From assembly GCA_024277095.1 (NCBI GenBank), contig JAJRVX010000197.1:1-49293 (forward strand): a DNA stretch of 49,293 nucleotides. The letters are read 5' to 3'. Position numbers and translations under genes: made by a program. Origin of the DNA: DUEN01 sp024277095 (GTDB taxonomy: Bacteria > Chloroflexota > Anaerolineae > DUEN01). Position 1 is the first letter of the stretch. The number at the start of each line of letters is the position of its first letter. The notes under the pieces were generated by a model, which was given only the letters and a program-made list of their open reading frames with translations, was not told where the DNA came from and did not search any database. Below are positions 24,078 to 33,240 of the stretch, piece by piece.

Positions 24078-26316
24078 TGACCTGGATGCAATCCAGGAGG
24101 ATAGGGCCTGAAAGCCCGCCGTTACGTGTCACGGTCAACCTCTCGCTCACCACGGGACCACCGGTCGGATCTTTGCATGAAACCACGATGACCGGGATCT
24201 CTCGTATTGTGGGATCCAGGCCCTTCTCGTGAAGCACCCGGAACCCATCCTTTCCTGGCATGATCAGGTCAAGCAGCATGGCGTCAGGTCGCCGCTGGCG
24301 TAGCAGATTGAGCGCTTGCTGTCCGTTCTTGGCCTGCAAGATCCGGTAACCGCGTCGAGTTGCAGATAGCATACGTGTAAGAAGTTGTAGCTGTCCCGGC
24401 TCATCATCTACAAGCAGTATGGTCTCCACCTCCCCGCCTAGATCCTCCAGCGCGGAGAGCAGCTTCTCTCGGGTGATCGGCTTCAATAGGTAGCGCGTGA
24501 CACCTAACTGCCTGGCAGCCTCATCCTCTCCGGGTGCCCAACAGGTCATCACCGGCGTTCCGTACGGCAGGTCTGCCAGCCGATCCATCATGGCCGATGC
24601 ATCTTCCAGCGGGGAGAGGTTGGCGATGAGCGCTTGAGCCGGCGAGCGCTTCAACTCGTGTATCGCTTCTTCAGGGCTCTGGACAGAGACGATCTCGACG
24701 TTATCGCTATAACGGCGAAACAGCCGTTGCAGCATCTTCCCTTTCTCTAGAAGAACGAATCGAGGGTTCACCACCGGTGCAGGGGCTTCCGACCGCCTGG
24801 TGCGGACCCGGTACTCATACCTGCTATATGGGCTGAACCATCGTTTTATGTCGTGGGCAGCATGAGCCGTGGGGGTAGGAGGCTCTATAGGTAGGCTGAA
24901 GGTGATTGTTGTGCCGACCCCATTCCCGTTTGCCCCAAGCTGGCTCTGCGAGCGGGCAACGGGCGAAGGGCTCTCCACCCATATCTTTCCCCCGTGCATC
25001 TCTACGAACCGCTTGCTGATGCTCAACCCCAGGCCACTACCGCCATAACGGCGGCGTATGGAGCTGTCTGCCTGCTGAAAAGGCTCGAAAAGCCGTTCTC
25101 GATCTGCCAGGGGGATGCCAGGGCCGGTGTCGATCACGCTGATCATCATGTGGCCTTCCTCGCGCCAGATCTTTACCCAGGCCCCGCCCCGTTCGGTGAA
25201 ACGGCCAGCGTTGCTCAGCAGATTGATCACCACCTGGCGGATACGCGTCCGGTCGCAAAAGATCACGGGCAAGTCAGGGGGAAGCTCCACTTCCAAGGAG
25301 AGCCCCTTCGACTTAAACAGAGGTTCTACAACCCGAGTGGCCTCTTCGATGATCTCATAGGGGGAGGTCCATTCCTTGCTCAGCGCCATACGTCTGGCTT
25401 CGATCTGGCTGAGATCAAGTACGTCGTCCACCAGTTTGGCCAGATGTTGGCTATTGCGTTGGATGACAGCGATATCGGCGAGAAGAGCGGGGGGCAGTTT
25501 ATCGCCGTACACTTGGGGCGACTCGGTGATCATCTCGCTGAAGCCGATGATCATGTTCAGCGGCGTGCGTAACTCATGGCTCACGTTGGCCACGAATTCC
25601 TCTTTCGCCCGGCGTGCCTCTTCAGCGACTCGGTACATCACCCGCAATCGATCCGACAACCTGGCCAGTTCCCCATTCGCCTGGATCAGGTCTTCCTGGA
25701 CTTGTCGGAGCTTCGCTTGTCGATCACGGGCTTCTTCCATTTTCTGTCGGGCTTGTTCAAAGCTGAAGAGAGACCACTGCGTTACGGTGAGCAGCGTTTG
25801 GGTCGCGGCCCCGCCGAGCAGCCCGGCGAAGATCCCACCCACGATGACCGAGGCGGCGTATCCGTTGGATATCGGGATCCATCCTAAGCCGGGGCCAAGC
25901 CCCAGCACCAATCCGATCGCCAGGCCCTCGGCGAGCAAGCCAGCCGTCCAGCCCAGGGTGACCGAGGCCATGAGCGGCAACAGTGCGTATAGGAATACCA
26001 CCTCGGATTGTCGGAATAGGTAGACGATGAGCGTGATGGCTGTCGCGATCCCGAGGTGCCAGATTGCTTGAGCGGCGAGGTAGCATCTCTCAAGTAGCCA
26101 GAGGGACAGAATGCTGGTCAGGATGATGACCCCGGTGACGGGGATGAAAGCGAAGCCCAGATGCCTTCCTACATCATCCGCGATCAGGAACTGCCAGATC
26201 AAACAGGCGCCGCCGGTGACGAGAATGATGTTGCGCGATGTGGATCGCAACAGATCGGTTACCGAGGAGACGAAGTTAGGATCAGATTTCAGCGAGATGC
26301 GTAGTGCGTGCCACAT
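24010..26316 (-). CDS. Membrane hybrid histidine kinase with two receiver domains
   Basis: A 768-residue sensor. Residues 25-180 hold about six membrane helices without a large extracellular domain, followed by a coiled coil (about 185-240). The HisKA box is 'FVANVSHELRTPLN' (H247). The ATPase has the N box around N365/N369, 'DTGPGIP' (396-402) and 'GGSGLGLSI' (425-433). Receiver 1 (518-628) has Asn566 where the phospho-acceptor Asp should be ('ALIANLS'), so it is probably a pseudo-receiver. Receiver 2 (630-755) has a good acidic pocket 'LLVDDEP' and D683. AGGAGG precedes ATG 26316. Its 3' end overlaps the HTH/receiver gene by 68 nt, tail to tail. Confidence 0.92.
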   Translation of the reverse strand: MWHALRISLKSDPNFVSSVTDLLRSTSRNIILVTGGACLIWQFLIADDVGRHLGFAFIPVTGVIILTSILSLWLLERCYLAAQAIWHLGIATAITLIVYLFRQSEVVFLYALLPLMASVTLGWTAGLLAEGLAIGLVLGLGPGLGWIPISNGYAASVIVGGIFAGLLGGAATQTLLTVTQWSLFSFEQARQKMEEARDRQAKLRQVQEDLIQANGELARLSDRLRVMYRVAEEARRAKEEFVANVSHELRTPLNMIIGFSEMITESPQVYGDKLPPALLADIAVIQRNSQHLAKLVDDVLDLSQIEARRMALSKEWTSPYEIIEEATRVVEPLFKSKGLSLEVELPPDLPVIFCDRTRIRQVVINLLSNAGRFTERGGAWVKIWREEGHMMISVIDTGPGIPLADRERLFEPFQQADSSIRRRYGGSGLGLSISKRFVEMHGGKIWVESPSPVARSQSQLGANGNGVGTTITFSLPIEPPTPTAHAAHDIKRWFSPYSRYEYRVRTRRSEAPAPVVNPRFVLLEKGKMLQRLFRRYSDNVEIVSVQSPEEAIHELKRSPAQALIANLSPLEDASAMMDRLADLPYGTPVMTCWAPGEDEAARQLGVTRYLLKPITREKLLSALEDLGGEVETILLVDDEPGQLQLLTRMLSATRRGYRILQAKNGQQALNLLRQRRPDAMLLDLIMPGKDGFRVLHEKGLDPTIREIPVIVVSCKDPTGGPVVSERLTVTRNGGLSGPILLDCIQVISEILAPTIQPAGQEQPGRPAA

Positions 26317-26346
26317 AAGAGCCTCCTCTCTAGCATCCCGAAGCCA

Positions 26347-26436
26347 TCAGGCACGCGAGACAACAAAGCGCCGGCGAATCTCGTCCGGATCCTTATTGAT
26401 CTTCGCCCAGATAAAGCAGCTTGTGAATTCTAGCAT
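26347..26436 (-). CDS. Possible 29-residue leader peptide or gene fragment upstream of the kinase
   Basis: A small open frame begins 'MLEFTSCFIWAKINKDPDEI' and ends 'RRRFVVSRA', 30 nt before the kinase start. The composition is protein-like, but no clear ribosome binding site precedes it and I do not recognise it. It could be the end of a lost gene. The rest of 26437-26556 shows no gene. Confidence 0.25.
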   Translation of the reverse strand: MLEFTSCFIWAKINKDPDEIRRRFVVSRA

Positions 26437-26556
26437 CTAAGAGGTGATGGGTGGGGTGGCGCATGCATTGTCCTACTTTCCCGGGAGGAATGATAAGGCT
26501 ACTTGCTTCTTCCGCCGCGCGAAGATCGTGAAAGCTCCAACTCCATTTAGTCGTTT

Positions 26557-26587
26557 GGGTAGCGAAAGGCATCGCCTTTCGCTACCC
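26557..26587. repeat. GTAG-type hairpin after the sulfatase-like gene
   Basis: A perfect 14-bp stem (GGGTAGCGAAAGGC with GCCTTTCGCTACCC) and a 3-nt loop, 27 nt after the sulfatase-like stop on the minus strand. There is no T-run, so it is more like a palindromic repeat than a standard terminator. Its outer bases GTAG/CTAC match the other palindromes in the window. Confidence 0.7.
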
Positions 26588-26613
26588 GTGATTGAGCAAG
26601 TCCCCAGAAGAGA

Positions 26614-27984
26614 TCATGCGATCCCGCCGGAGGCCAGCTCGTACTTGCCCTGGATGCCTTTGACCTCCACCTGGGCGGCTCCTCGCTGGAAGTAGCTGCC
26701 GAAGGCACGGGCCAGACGGCGCGCCTCCTCCGGATACTCGTCGATCAGGTTCCTCAGCTCGCGCGGGTCCTCAGCCAGGTTGTACAACTCGTCCGGCTCT
26801 CCCTCCGGCCGCCGGATGTAGCTCCACGTCTTGTCACGGATGCACCGATCGGGCGCCTCGTGATAGCCGGTGATGATGACATCGCGGTGCTCGTCCGTAT
26901 CACCGCGCAGCACCGGCAGGAAACTGCGCCCGTGCATGGCCGCTGTGTTGTGCGCCAGGCCCAGCAGATCCAGAATTGTGGGTAGCATGTCGTGGAACTG
27001 GACGATGGCCTGGGTGCGGCGGGCGCCCTCGCCGCCGGGCAGCCGGACCATGAACGGCACCTTGAGTAGCTCGCTGTACATGCGGTCGCCGCCCTTGAGG
27101 AACTTGCCATGGTCGGCCAGGGGATGCCCGTGATCCGCCAGCAGGACGATCACGGAATCATCGTAATAGCCCAACTCCTTCAACGCCTCGAACAGTCGGC
27201 CCAGACAGTGATCCACGAACGCGGCCTCGCCAGCGTATAGCCCCTGGATATATCGGATCTCCTCGGGGGTGGCCCACTCCTCCGCTGGCCCGCCCATAGG
27301 CATGATGAGCCGCTTGCCGTTGTAGTTAGGATCCGTGTAGGTGTCGAAGCGAGCCGGTGGATCCCACGGCTCGTGCGGGTCGAAGGAGTCGATCCAGAGG
27401 AAGACGCGCTTGTGGACCCGATTATGCTTCAGCCACTCGATGGCCTCGTCCACCACCTTGGCGGGGAACCAATCCTCCTCCCGGGTGAAGTCGTCGGTGT
27501 TGGCGAGGAATTGAGCGATTCGGCCGCGCCACACCTCGTCGTAATGCTCGTTGACGTAATCATCCAGATTGCGGCGCGGCGGGTGCGAGGTCCACGGGTC
27601 GTACTCCTGTCCTCGGACCCAGCGATACATGTGAAAGCCGCGATGGAAGTTCATGCCCGGCGCCCGATAATGATAGCAGTCGGAGATGAGGCCGCACACG
27701 TATCCCTCGGCCCGCAGGATCTCAGCGATGGAGAGGTCCTCCCTGATCAGAGGCTGCCAGGGGCGGAAGGGCAGCGTGGCCTGCCCGGTGAAGAGCTGCG
27801 TGCGCACCGGGATAGTAGGCAGCGCCTCCGGATAGGCGTTGTCGAAGACGATGCACTCCCGGGCGAACGCGTCCAGGTTGGGCGTCCGGCAGGCCGGAAT
27901 GCCCTCGAAGACGGGCTGTCCGCCGTTGTAGAAGCTGATGTGATCCTGTCGGAAGCTGTCCAGCATGATGCCGATGACGTTCAT
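26614..27984 (-). CDS. Sulfatase-like hydrolase (alkaline phosphatase superfamily) with Thr at the nucleophile position
   Basis: A 456-residue cytoplasmic-looking protein of the sulfatase/alkaline phosphatase fold. Metal-site elements are visible: 'MLDSFRQDH' at the N-terminus and 'LLADHGHPLADHG' (D284-H285). A substrate-side Lys is in 'KFLKGGD'. The canonical sulfatase motif [C/S]xPxR reads 'TIPVR' (T57-R61), so there is no Cys or Ser to convert to formylglycine. Thr is the nucleophile in phosphodiesterase members of this superfamily, so it may hydrolyse a phosphoester or phosphonate rather than a sulfate; this is inference. There is no signal peptide. It lies 11 nt downstream of the GT39-like gene's stop. 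Confidence 0.85.
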   Translation of the reverse strand: MNVIGIMLDSFRQDHISFYNGGQPVFEGIPACRTPNLDAFARECIVFDNAYPEALPTIPVRTQLFTGQATLPFRPWQPLIREDLSIAEILRAEGYVCGLISDCYHYRAPGMNFHRGFHMYRWVRGQEYDPWTSHPPRRNLDDYVNEHYDEVWRGRIAQFLANTDDFTREEDWFPAKVVDEAIEWLKHNRVHKRVFLWIDSFDPHEPWDPPARFDTYTDPNYNGKRLIMPMGGPAEEWATPEEIRYIQGLYAGEAAFVDHCLGRLFEALKELGYYDDSVIVLLADHGHPLADHGKFLKGGDRMYSELLKVPFMVRLPGGEGARRTQAIVQFHDMLPTILDLLGLAHNTAAMHGRSFLPVLRGDTDEHRDVIITGYHEAPDRCIRDKTWSYIRRPEGEPDELYNLAEDPRELRNLIDEYPEEARRLARAFGSYFQRGAAQVEVKGIQGKYELASGGIA

Positions 27985-27995
27985 GGCTTGCCCTC

Positions 27996-29906
27996 CTATC
28001 GGTTATTTTCAGCGTTCTCCTGGCGTGTCAAGAATGATGCCAGTTCCACATGGTCGGCCCCAGCGACCGTCGGGACGCGCGGCGCGCCCGGCTGCCCCGG
28101 ATCGTAAATGCCCGCGAGCACCCGATACGTGCCCTGGGGCAACGTCTCCGGCAGAAAGATGGCGTAGCTTACTGCCGGCTTCCCCACATCGGCCGCACGC
28201 AGCGGCGGGTCGATCTGCGCGACGGGGATCGGGGGACCCTCCGCGGGCACGAGATGGATGAACAGCTTCTCCGTGCCCGCCAGCGCATCGCCCCGGCCCT
28301 CCCACCTCAGATGGATCGCCAGCACCCCACCGGGGACCAGCATTTGCGGCTCGACCGCGGCGGCTCGCAGTGTCAGCCCGTTCACGAAGATGGCGTCGAG
28401 CCGCCGCATCCGCCCGGGGTCCGGCCGAACGTAAAGCTGCAGCGGCCACACCCCCACCGGCTGCTCGAGAACCCGGGTATATACCCTGGCCAGGGCCGCC
28501 TGGGCGATCCCCGCGTCATCCCACAAGGGGCTGGGCTGGACCGGAAGGATCACCCAGCCCACTCCTTGGGCGACCAGCTCCGCCACCTCCCGATCGGCGC
28601 CGTCCGCGTCGTACGCGGCGGGCGGCAGGACGACATGCTCTACCGGCCCTCTGTAATAGTACCACAGCGTCGGATCGGGGAAGTTCTGCGCGATACGCAC
28701 CCGGTCCGTAGGCATCCCCATCGTCCAGCGCTGGATGGTCTCGGCCAGCGCCCGCCAGCCGATGGTCTTGCTGTACGCCGGATCGGTGTAGTAGTGGCTC
28801 AGCGAGCCCAGCGCGCCGAAGATCACGACGGCCAGGAGGAGCAGGCCCGCGGCCCGACCGACCGCTCGCAACGCTTGCGCCTGCCCAAATGAGGGCATAC
28901 AGGTAGACACGGCCGCCGCTATAAGCAGGTAGAAGGGAGGCGTCGCGGCGATCAGGTAGCGCTCGTTGAAGATCGGGCGGCTCTGTGCGCTGATCCAGGT
29001 GATCCCCAGCGGGACGGCGAGGTAGAGGGTCAGCAGCCAGGCCGCACCCCGCTTGGCTCCGCCGGCCTGTATCAGACGAAGGGCGCCGCCCAGCGCCAGA
29101 ACCCCGCCGAGCAGGGCGTAGAGGGGACGTTGTCCCGCCGGCGTCGTCTCTCCGACGGCGAAGGCGCTGAAGGATCGCCAGAGCGCCTGAACGAGCCCGG
29201 GCGAGTCGCCGTTCCCGCCGTAGTGTGCGATCGTATCTCGCGCCAGCCAGAGCCATGGCGCGTATAGGACGGCGATGGCCAGTTGCGCCGTCGCCCAGCG
29301 GGGGATCTCGCCGCGATGTTGGGGGCTGAGCCATGCCCGGCCGAACATGAAGATGTTCTGCGCCACGAGCACGAAGCCCCCGAAGTAGTGTACCTGCAGG
29401 GCCGACCAACTGACCAGCGCGTACGCGAGCCAGAGGGATCGCCGCGGCCGCGCGGTCATCTCCATCGCCAGCCATGTGCTGGCGGCCGTCAACGCCAGGC
29501 TCATGGTGTACATCCGGGCGTCCTGGCTGTGCCAGATGGCATATGGGCTGATCGCGAGCAGGAGGGCGCCGAGCCCCGCCGTCCCTCGGGGAAGCCCCAG
29601 GCGCCGGCCGAGCCGATACACGATCCCCACCGCCAGGGTGCCGAACCAGGCGCTGGTGAACCGAAGGGCGAACTCGCTGTGCCCGGCCAGGGAGAGCCAT
29701 CCCTTCTCGATGAGGTAGCTGCCCACCGGGTGAGGCTCCCCCAGCGCCAGCGTAGCCCGGAAGATGTCGGGCACGGTGCGCAGGCTGAAGAAGTAGCCGA
29801 ACGCCTCGTCGCCTCGCAGCTCCTGAGCGCCCAGCCGAAAGACCCGCAGGGCGAACGCCAGCAGGATCACGGCGAGGATGGGGAGCCGGGGCCCGACGCG
29901 CCTCAT
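27996..29906 (-). CDS. GT39/ArnT-type membrane glycosyltransferase-like protein
   Basis: A 636-residue protein from ATG 29906, which overlaps the stop of the preceding gene as ATGA. It has about ten or more membrane helices. The first periplasmic loop holds the acidic motif 'LRGDEAFGYFF', as in polyprenyl-phosphate-sugar dependent transferases (GT39/GT83). After the membrane part (to about 400) a soluble domain ends with a beta-sandwich ('VPGGVLAIHLRWEGRG', 'GTYRVLAGIYDPG') found with such proteins. The likely role is transfer of a sugar or modification to an envelope acceptor; donor and acceptor are unknown. Confidence 0.8.
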   Translation of the reverse strand: MRRVGPRLPILAVILLAFALRVFRLGAQELRGDEAFGYFFSLRTVPDIFRATLALGEPHPVGSYLIEKGWLSLAGHSEFALRFTSAWFGTLAVGIVYRLGRRLGLPRGTAGLGALLLAISPYAIWHSQDARMYTMSLALTAASTWLAMEMTARPRRSLWLAYALVSWSALQVHYFGGFVLVAQNIFMFGRAWLSPQHRGEIPRWATAQLAIAVLYAPWLWLARDTIAHYGGNGDSPGLVQALWRSFSAFAVGETTPAGQRPLYALLGGVLALGGALRLIQAGGAKRGAAWLLTLYLAVPLGITWISAQSRPIFNERYLIAATPPFYLLIAAAVSTCMPSFGQAQALRAVGRAAGLLLLAVVIFGALGSLSHYYTDPAYSKTIGWRALAETIQRWTMGMPTDRVRIAQNFPDPTLWYYYRGPVEHVVLPPAAYDADGADREVAELVAQGVGWVILPVQPSPLWDDAGIAQAALARVYTRVLEQPVGVWPLQLYVRPDPGRMRRLDAIFVNGLTLRAAAVEPQMLVPGGVLAIHLRWEGRGDALAGTEKLFIHLVPAEGPPIPVAQIDPPLRAADVGKPAVSYAIFLPETLPQGTYRVLAGIYDPGQPGAPRVPTVAGADHVELASFLTRQENAENNR

Positions 29907-32227
29907 CTTCTCCGCCCCCATCGCCAACGCCAGATGCTGACGACGCACAACAGGGCCAGCGAGAGCCCACTGATGAGCAGCCCAAGCCGGACGCTATCCG
30001 GCTGATACGCGAGTTCGATCTCCCACTCGCCAGCGGGCACCGGGACCCCCAGAAACGTCAGATCCGCGCGAGACACGGGGAGCGCCTGGGCGCCCTCATC
30101 GCGTCGAAGGGCCCGCCAGCCGGGCATCCAGTTCTCGCTCACGATCAGCAGCCCCTCGCGGTCGCTTCGCCCCCGCACGAGGAGCCGATACGGCGCGATG
30201 CGCTCCAGATGGATGGCGCTTTCCCCGGCCGGTGATCCTGCCTCGGCGTTCCCAGGCGTCGTCCTGTCTCGGGCCTCTGGGGGAAGCACGGCCGTCGTCT
30301 CCAGGTCGAATTGGTGATCGGCCAGCAGGCGTTTGGCCTCCTCATCGTCCGCGAAGACCACGCCGTAGGTCACCCAGGCGCGCGGGTTGGGCTCCTCCAG
30401 CCGATGCAGATACGTCGTGTCGGTCGCCTGGGGGAACTCCGCCAGCAGGGTGCTGGGTTCGAACAGCTCCCGTCGCCAGGTCAACACATGCTCCACCCCG
30501 GTCAGGCGCCACATGCGATCCAGGGGGAAGTCCTCAAAGAGCATGGCATAGCGGGCCAGGCGCAGCGGGCTGCTCCCCCACACGTCTTCCACGCGGGCGA
30601 CCATGCCGTAGTCCTCGTAGACCCGATACTCATTGTACACCCGCCCGGGTAGGCCCAGGTTCGCCGTGGCTCGCTCTGCCACCGCGGCCTGCACGGCTTC
30701 GGCCTCCGGCGGCAGGCTCGCCCAGGTCACTGGTCCGCCCTCCGCCAGGTTCGTGGTGAAGTTGGCCAGGAAGAGATCGCCCACGACCAGGAGCGTGAGG
30801 ATGGGCACCCGCCAACGTGCCGCCCGCTCCGCCGCGATCGTCAGGCTCGACGCCAGGGCGAGCGCGCACGCGGTTCCGGCGATGACCAGGAACTCGCGAG
30901 GGCTGACGGCGGTATGTCCGGTGCGCTGCCAGCCCAGCCCGAAGACGGTGACGCCGATCACGACGGCGCCTGCGAAGGCCCAGGCGGCCATTCGTCGCGT
31001 GCGCGCGGGGAGGCGGCCGAGGGAGGCGGCGCCGTATCCGGCCAGGACGCTCAGCCCGAAGGCAACGCCGTAGGCCGCCCGCTCCTGTCCGCGGAAGAGA
31101 CGGCCGCCGGGCGCCCATCGGTAAAACAGGGGGTACAGAAATCCGTTGCCCCCGTAGGAGAGGAGCAGGAAGAACAGGGCGACGCCGGCGAAGAAGAGGA
31201 TACCCCAGCGGGCGGGTAGAAAGCCGGAGGACGTCTCCCGTCCGTCACTGGAGAGGACGTGGGCCAGCGCCATGAGGGCCAGGCCGAGCGCGGCGACGCT
31301 CACGTAGAGCGGCGAGAACCAGGTGAGCACGCCGGGGAGCAGCAGTTGCCACGTGTCTCGCAGGGGGAATCCGCCGCTGAGATAGGCGTAATCCGCGTGG
31401 GCGCGCGTGCTGAGCCGGGCGAACTCGATGCCGGGCCGTAGCTGGGCCGCGCTGAGCCCCAGAGCGAGAAGGTAAAAGCCCGCCACACCCAACACGCGAT
31501 GGACGATCCCTCGCAGGCCGTGGCGGATCGTCCAGATCAGAAGAAGGACGACCCAGGTGCCGACGATGTAGCTCTGGAACAGGAACGTCTGCGCGTGGCC
31601 AGCCAGGAGAGCGGTCGTGTACGCCAGCGCGGCCCCGGCCCACCATCGCCACTGGGTGGGTCGGCTCATCCCTCGCAGCAGGAGCCACAGAATCAGCGGC
31701 AGCCAAATCGCCGTGCGCAGGATGGCCAGCTGCAGCGGTGGATAGCCGGTGAGATAGCCGGAGAGGGCGAACGCGCAGCCGGCGAGGAAGGCCGCGCCTC
31801 GATGCCCCGTCAGGTCGCGCGCCAGCAGATAGGTGAAGAAGCTCGCCAGCGCGAGGTGAAGGGCGGCCTCCGCCTCCAGGAAGTACAGGCGCGCCCCGGG
31901 CGTTCCCCAGGGAAGGGTAAGCAGGAGGATCAGATCGCCCGGCGGATAGAAAACGGCCGCCTGGATGTCGGCCAGGAAGGGATGGCCGGAGTAAGTGTAG
32001 GGGTTCCAGATCGGCAGGCGGCCGGCCAGCAGCTCCTCACGCAGGAAGAGGCTGAAGGGGAGGAAGTGATGGGTGAAGTCGCCGTCCGGGAATCGGCGCA
32101 GGCCCAACAGCAGCGGTGCGTAGAAGATCGCAGCCAGCAAGATGTAGCCCGCGAGGGCGAGACCGTCGGCTCTCCTGCGCCGGCGAGGGCCTTGAAGCCA
32201 TCGACGTGCGACCTCGCTTGCCTTCAC
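29903..32227 (-). CDS. YfhO-family large membrane protein
   Basis: A 774-residue protein with many membrane helices. It has the N-terminal pattern 'GDFTHHFLPFSLFLREELLA' and 'LPIWNPYTYSGHPFLADIQA' characteristic of YfhO-type proteins. A soluble C-terminal domain follows ('LLIVSENWMPGWRAL'), then a final helix. YfhO proteins are GT-C-like and are linked to lipoteichoic acid glycosylation in Bacillus. The 4-nt overlap with the next gene shows translational coupling, so the two probably work in one envelope-glycan process. It lies 40 nt after the inositol-monophosphatase family gene. Confidence 0.85.
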   Translation of the reverse strand: MKASEVARRWLQGPRRRRRADGLALAGYILLAAIFYAPLLLGLRRFPDGDFTHHFLPFSLFLREELLAGRLPIWNPYTYSGHPFLADIQAAVFYPPGDLILLLTLPWGTPGARLYFLEAEAALHLALASFFTYLLARDLTGHRGAAFLAGCAFALSGYLTGYPPLQLAILRTAIWLPLILWLLLRGMSRPTQWRWWAGAALAYTTALLAGHAQTFLFQSYIVGTWVVLLLIWTIRHGLRGIVHRVLGVAGFYLLALGLSAAQLRPGIEFARLSTRAHADYAYLSGGFPLRDTWQLLLPGVLTWFSPLYVSVAALGLALMALAHVLSSDGRETSSGFLPARWGILFFAGVALFFLLLSYGGNGFLYPLFYRWAPGGRLFRGQERAAYGVAFGLSVLAGYGAASLGRLPARTRRMAAWAFAGAVVIGVTVFGLGWQRTGHTAVSPREFLVIAGTACALALASSLTIAAERAARWRVPILTLLVVGDLFLANFTTNLAEGGPVTWASLPPEAEAVQAAVAERATANLGLPGRVYNEYRVYEDYGMVARVEDVWGSSPLRLARYAMLFEDFPLDRMWRLTGVEHVLTWRRELFEPSTLLAEFPQATDTTYLHRLEEPNPRAWVTYGVVFADDEEAKRLLADHQFDLETTAVLPPEARDRTTPGNAEAGSPAGESAIHLERIAPYRLLVRGRSDREGLLIVSENWMPGWRALRRDEGAQALPVSRADLTFLGVPVPAGEWEIELAYQPDSVRLGLLISGLSLALLCVVSIWRWRWGRRR

Positions 32228-32267
32228 AGGGTAGCCCTCCGCGGATGCCCGGGGCCCCGTCTGGGCG

Positions 32268-33041
32268 TCAATCCCGGACGAGCGCCATCACCTGGTCGAA
32301 CAGAACGCCGTTGGTGGCGATGGCCTCCCGGCCGTAGATGGTTGGGACGCCCTTCCAATCGGTGAACGTCCCCCCCGCCTCCTCCAGGATGACCTGGAGC
32401 GGTCCGGAGTCCCACACCTCCATGGCTGGATCGACCATGATCTCCGCCCGTCCGGTGGCCACCAGCGCGTAGCCGTAGGCATCGCCCCAGGTGCGTTGGA
32501 TATAGGTGGCGTCGATCAGTCGTTGCCAGGCCTCGGCCTTTCCATAGATGGGAAAGGTGTTCAGGTCGCTGGCCAGCAGGGTGGCGTCCTTCAGATCGCT
32601 GACCGTGGAGACGCGGGCGCGGCGTCCGTCCCAGTAGCACCCCTCCCCCCGGGCGGCGTAGACCGTCTCCCCCAATGCGGGGAAGTGAGCCACGCCGATC
32701 AGCGGTGCCTGGCCGTCGGTCAGCGCGATGAGCACGGCGTATAACGGCACCCCATGCACGAACGACTTGGTGCCATCGATGGGGTCGAGGATCCAGGTCA
32801 GGCCGGAGGGGGTCTCCTGAGAGCCGAACTCCTCGCCGATGATCCCATGGTCCGGCCAGTAGCGCTCGATCAGCTCCCGCAGCTTCTGCTCGGCCTGTCG
32901 ATCCGCGATGGTGACGGGGGTGTTGTCCGCCTTGCGCTCGGCTGCGACGCCGGCCTGGAAGTAACCCAGCGTGATGCGGCCGGCCTGCCAGGCGGCATCC
33001 AGGGCGAACTCCAACAGGGAACGCAGCGGTGGTGTGTGCAT
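32268..33041 (-). CDS. Inositol-monophosphatase family protein, histidinol-phosphatase-like
   Basis: A Mg-dependent, Li-sensitive-type phosphatase of 257 residues. The motifs are 'IIGEEFG' (E70/E71), 'ILDPIDGTKSFVHG' (D86, D89) and 'EVWDSGPLQVILEEAGG' (third metal Asp). The 'DGTKSF' and 'WDSGPL' variants are those I associate with the HisN histidinol-phosphatase branch rather than myo-inositol phosphatases, but the substrate is not certain. The start ATG at 33041 lies about 29 nt after a well-formed promoter; the frame upstream of it is not coding. It is the first gene of a minus-strand run with the YfhO and GT39 genes. Confidence 0.9.
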   Translation of the reverse strand: MHTPPLRSLLEFALDAAWQAGRITLGYFQAGVAAERKADNTPVTIADRQAEQKLRELIERYWPDHGIIGEEFGSQETPSGLTWILDPIDGTKSFVHGVPLYAVLIALTDGQAPLIGVAHFPALGETVYAARGEGCYWDGRRARVSTVSDLKDATLLASDLNTFPIYGKAEAWQRLIDATYIQRTWGDAYGYALVATGRAEIMVDPAMEVWDSGPLQVILEEAGGTFTDWKGVPTIYGREAIATNGVLFDQVMALVRD

Positions 33042-33076
33042 AGGCCTACCCCAAGACGTGGTGTGGAATCGGCGGG

Positions 33077-33105
33077 AGTATAGCACCGTTCGAGAGACGA
33101 GGCAA
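33077..33105 (-). promoter_or_regulatory. Sigma70-type promoter for the HisN-like gene
   Basis: On the minus strand TTGCCT (33100-33105), a 17-nt spacer and TATACT (33077-33082). Transcription would start near 33070. This probably also drives the YfhO and GT39 genes downstream. Confidence 0.7.
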
Positions 33106-33240
33106 TCGATCGTCCTCTCGAAATGATTTCTCTTTTCCCTCCCTCTGCGCCCTCGGCATCTCCGTGGTGAGATATCTGTCGTATACTCCCTTTCCGGTTG
33201 CGGGTGCTTCGGGTAAAATAGCCTGTAGGAGCGTGGAACC

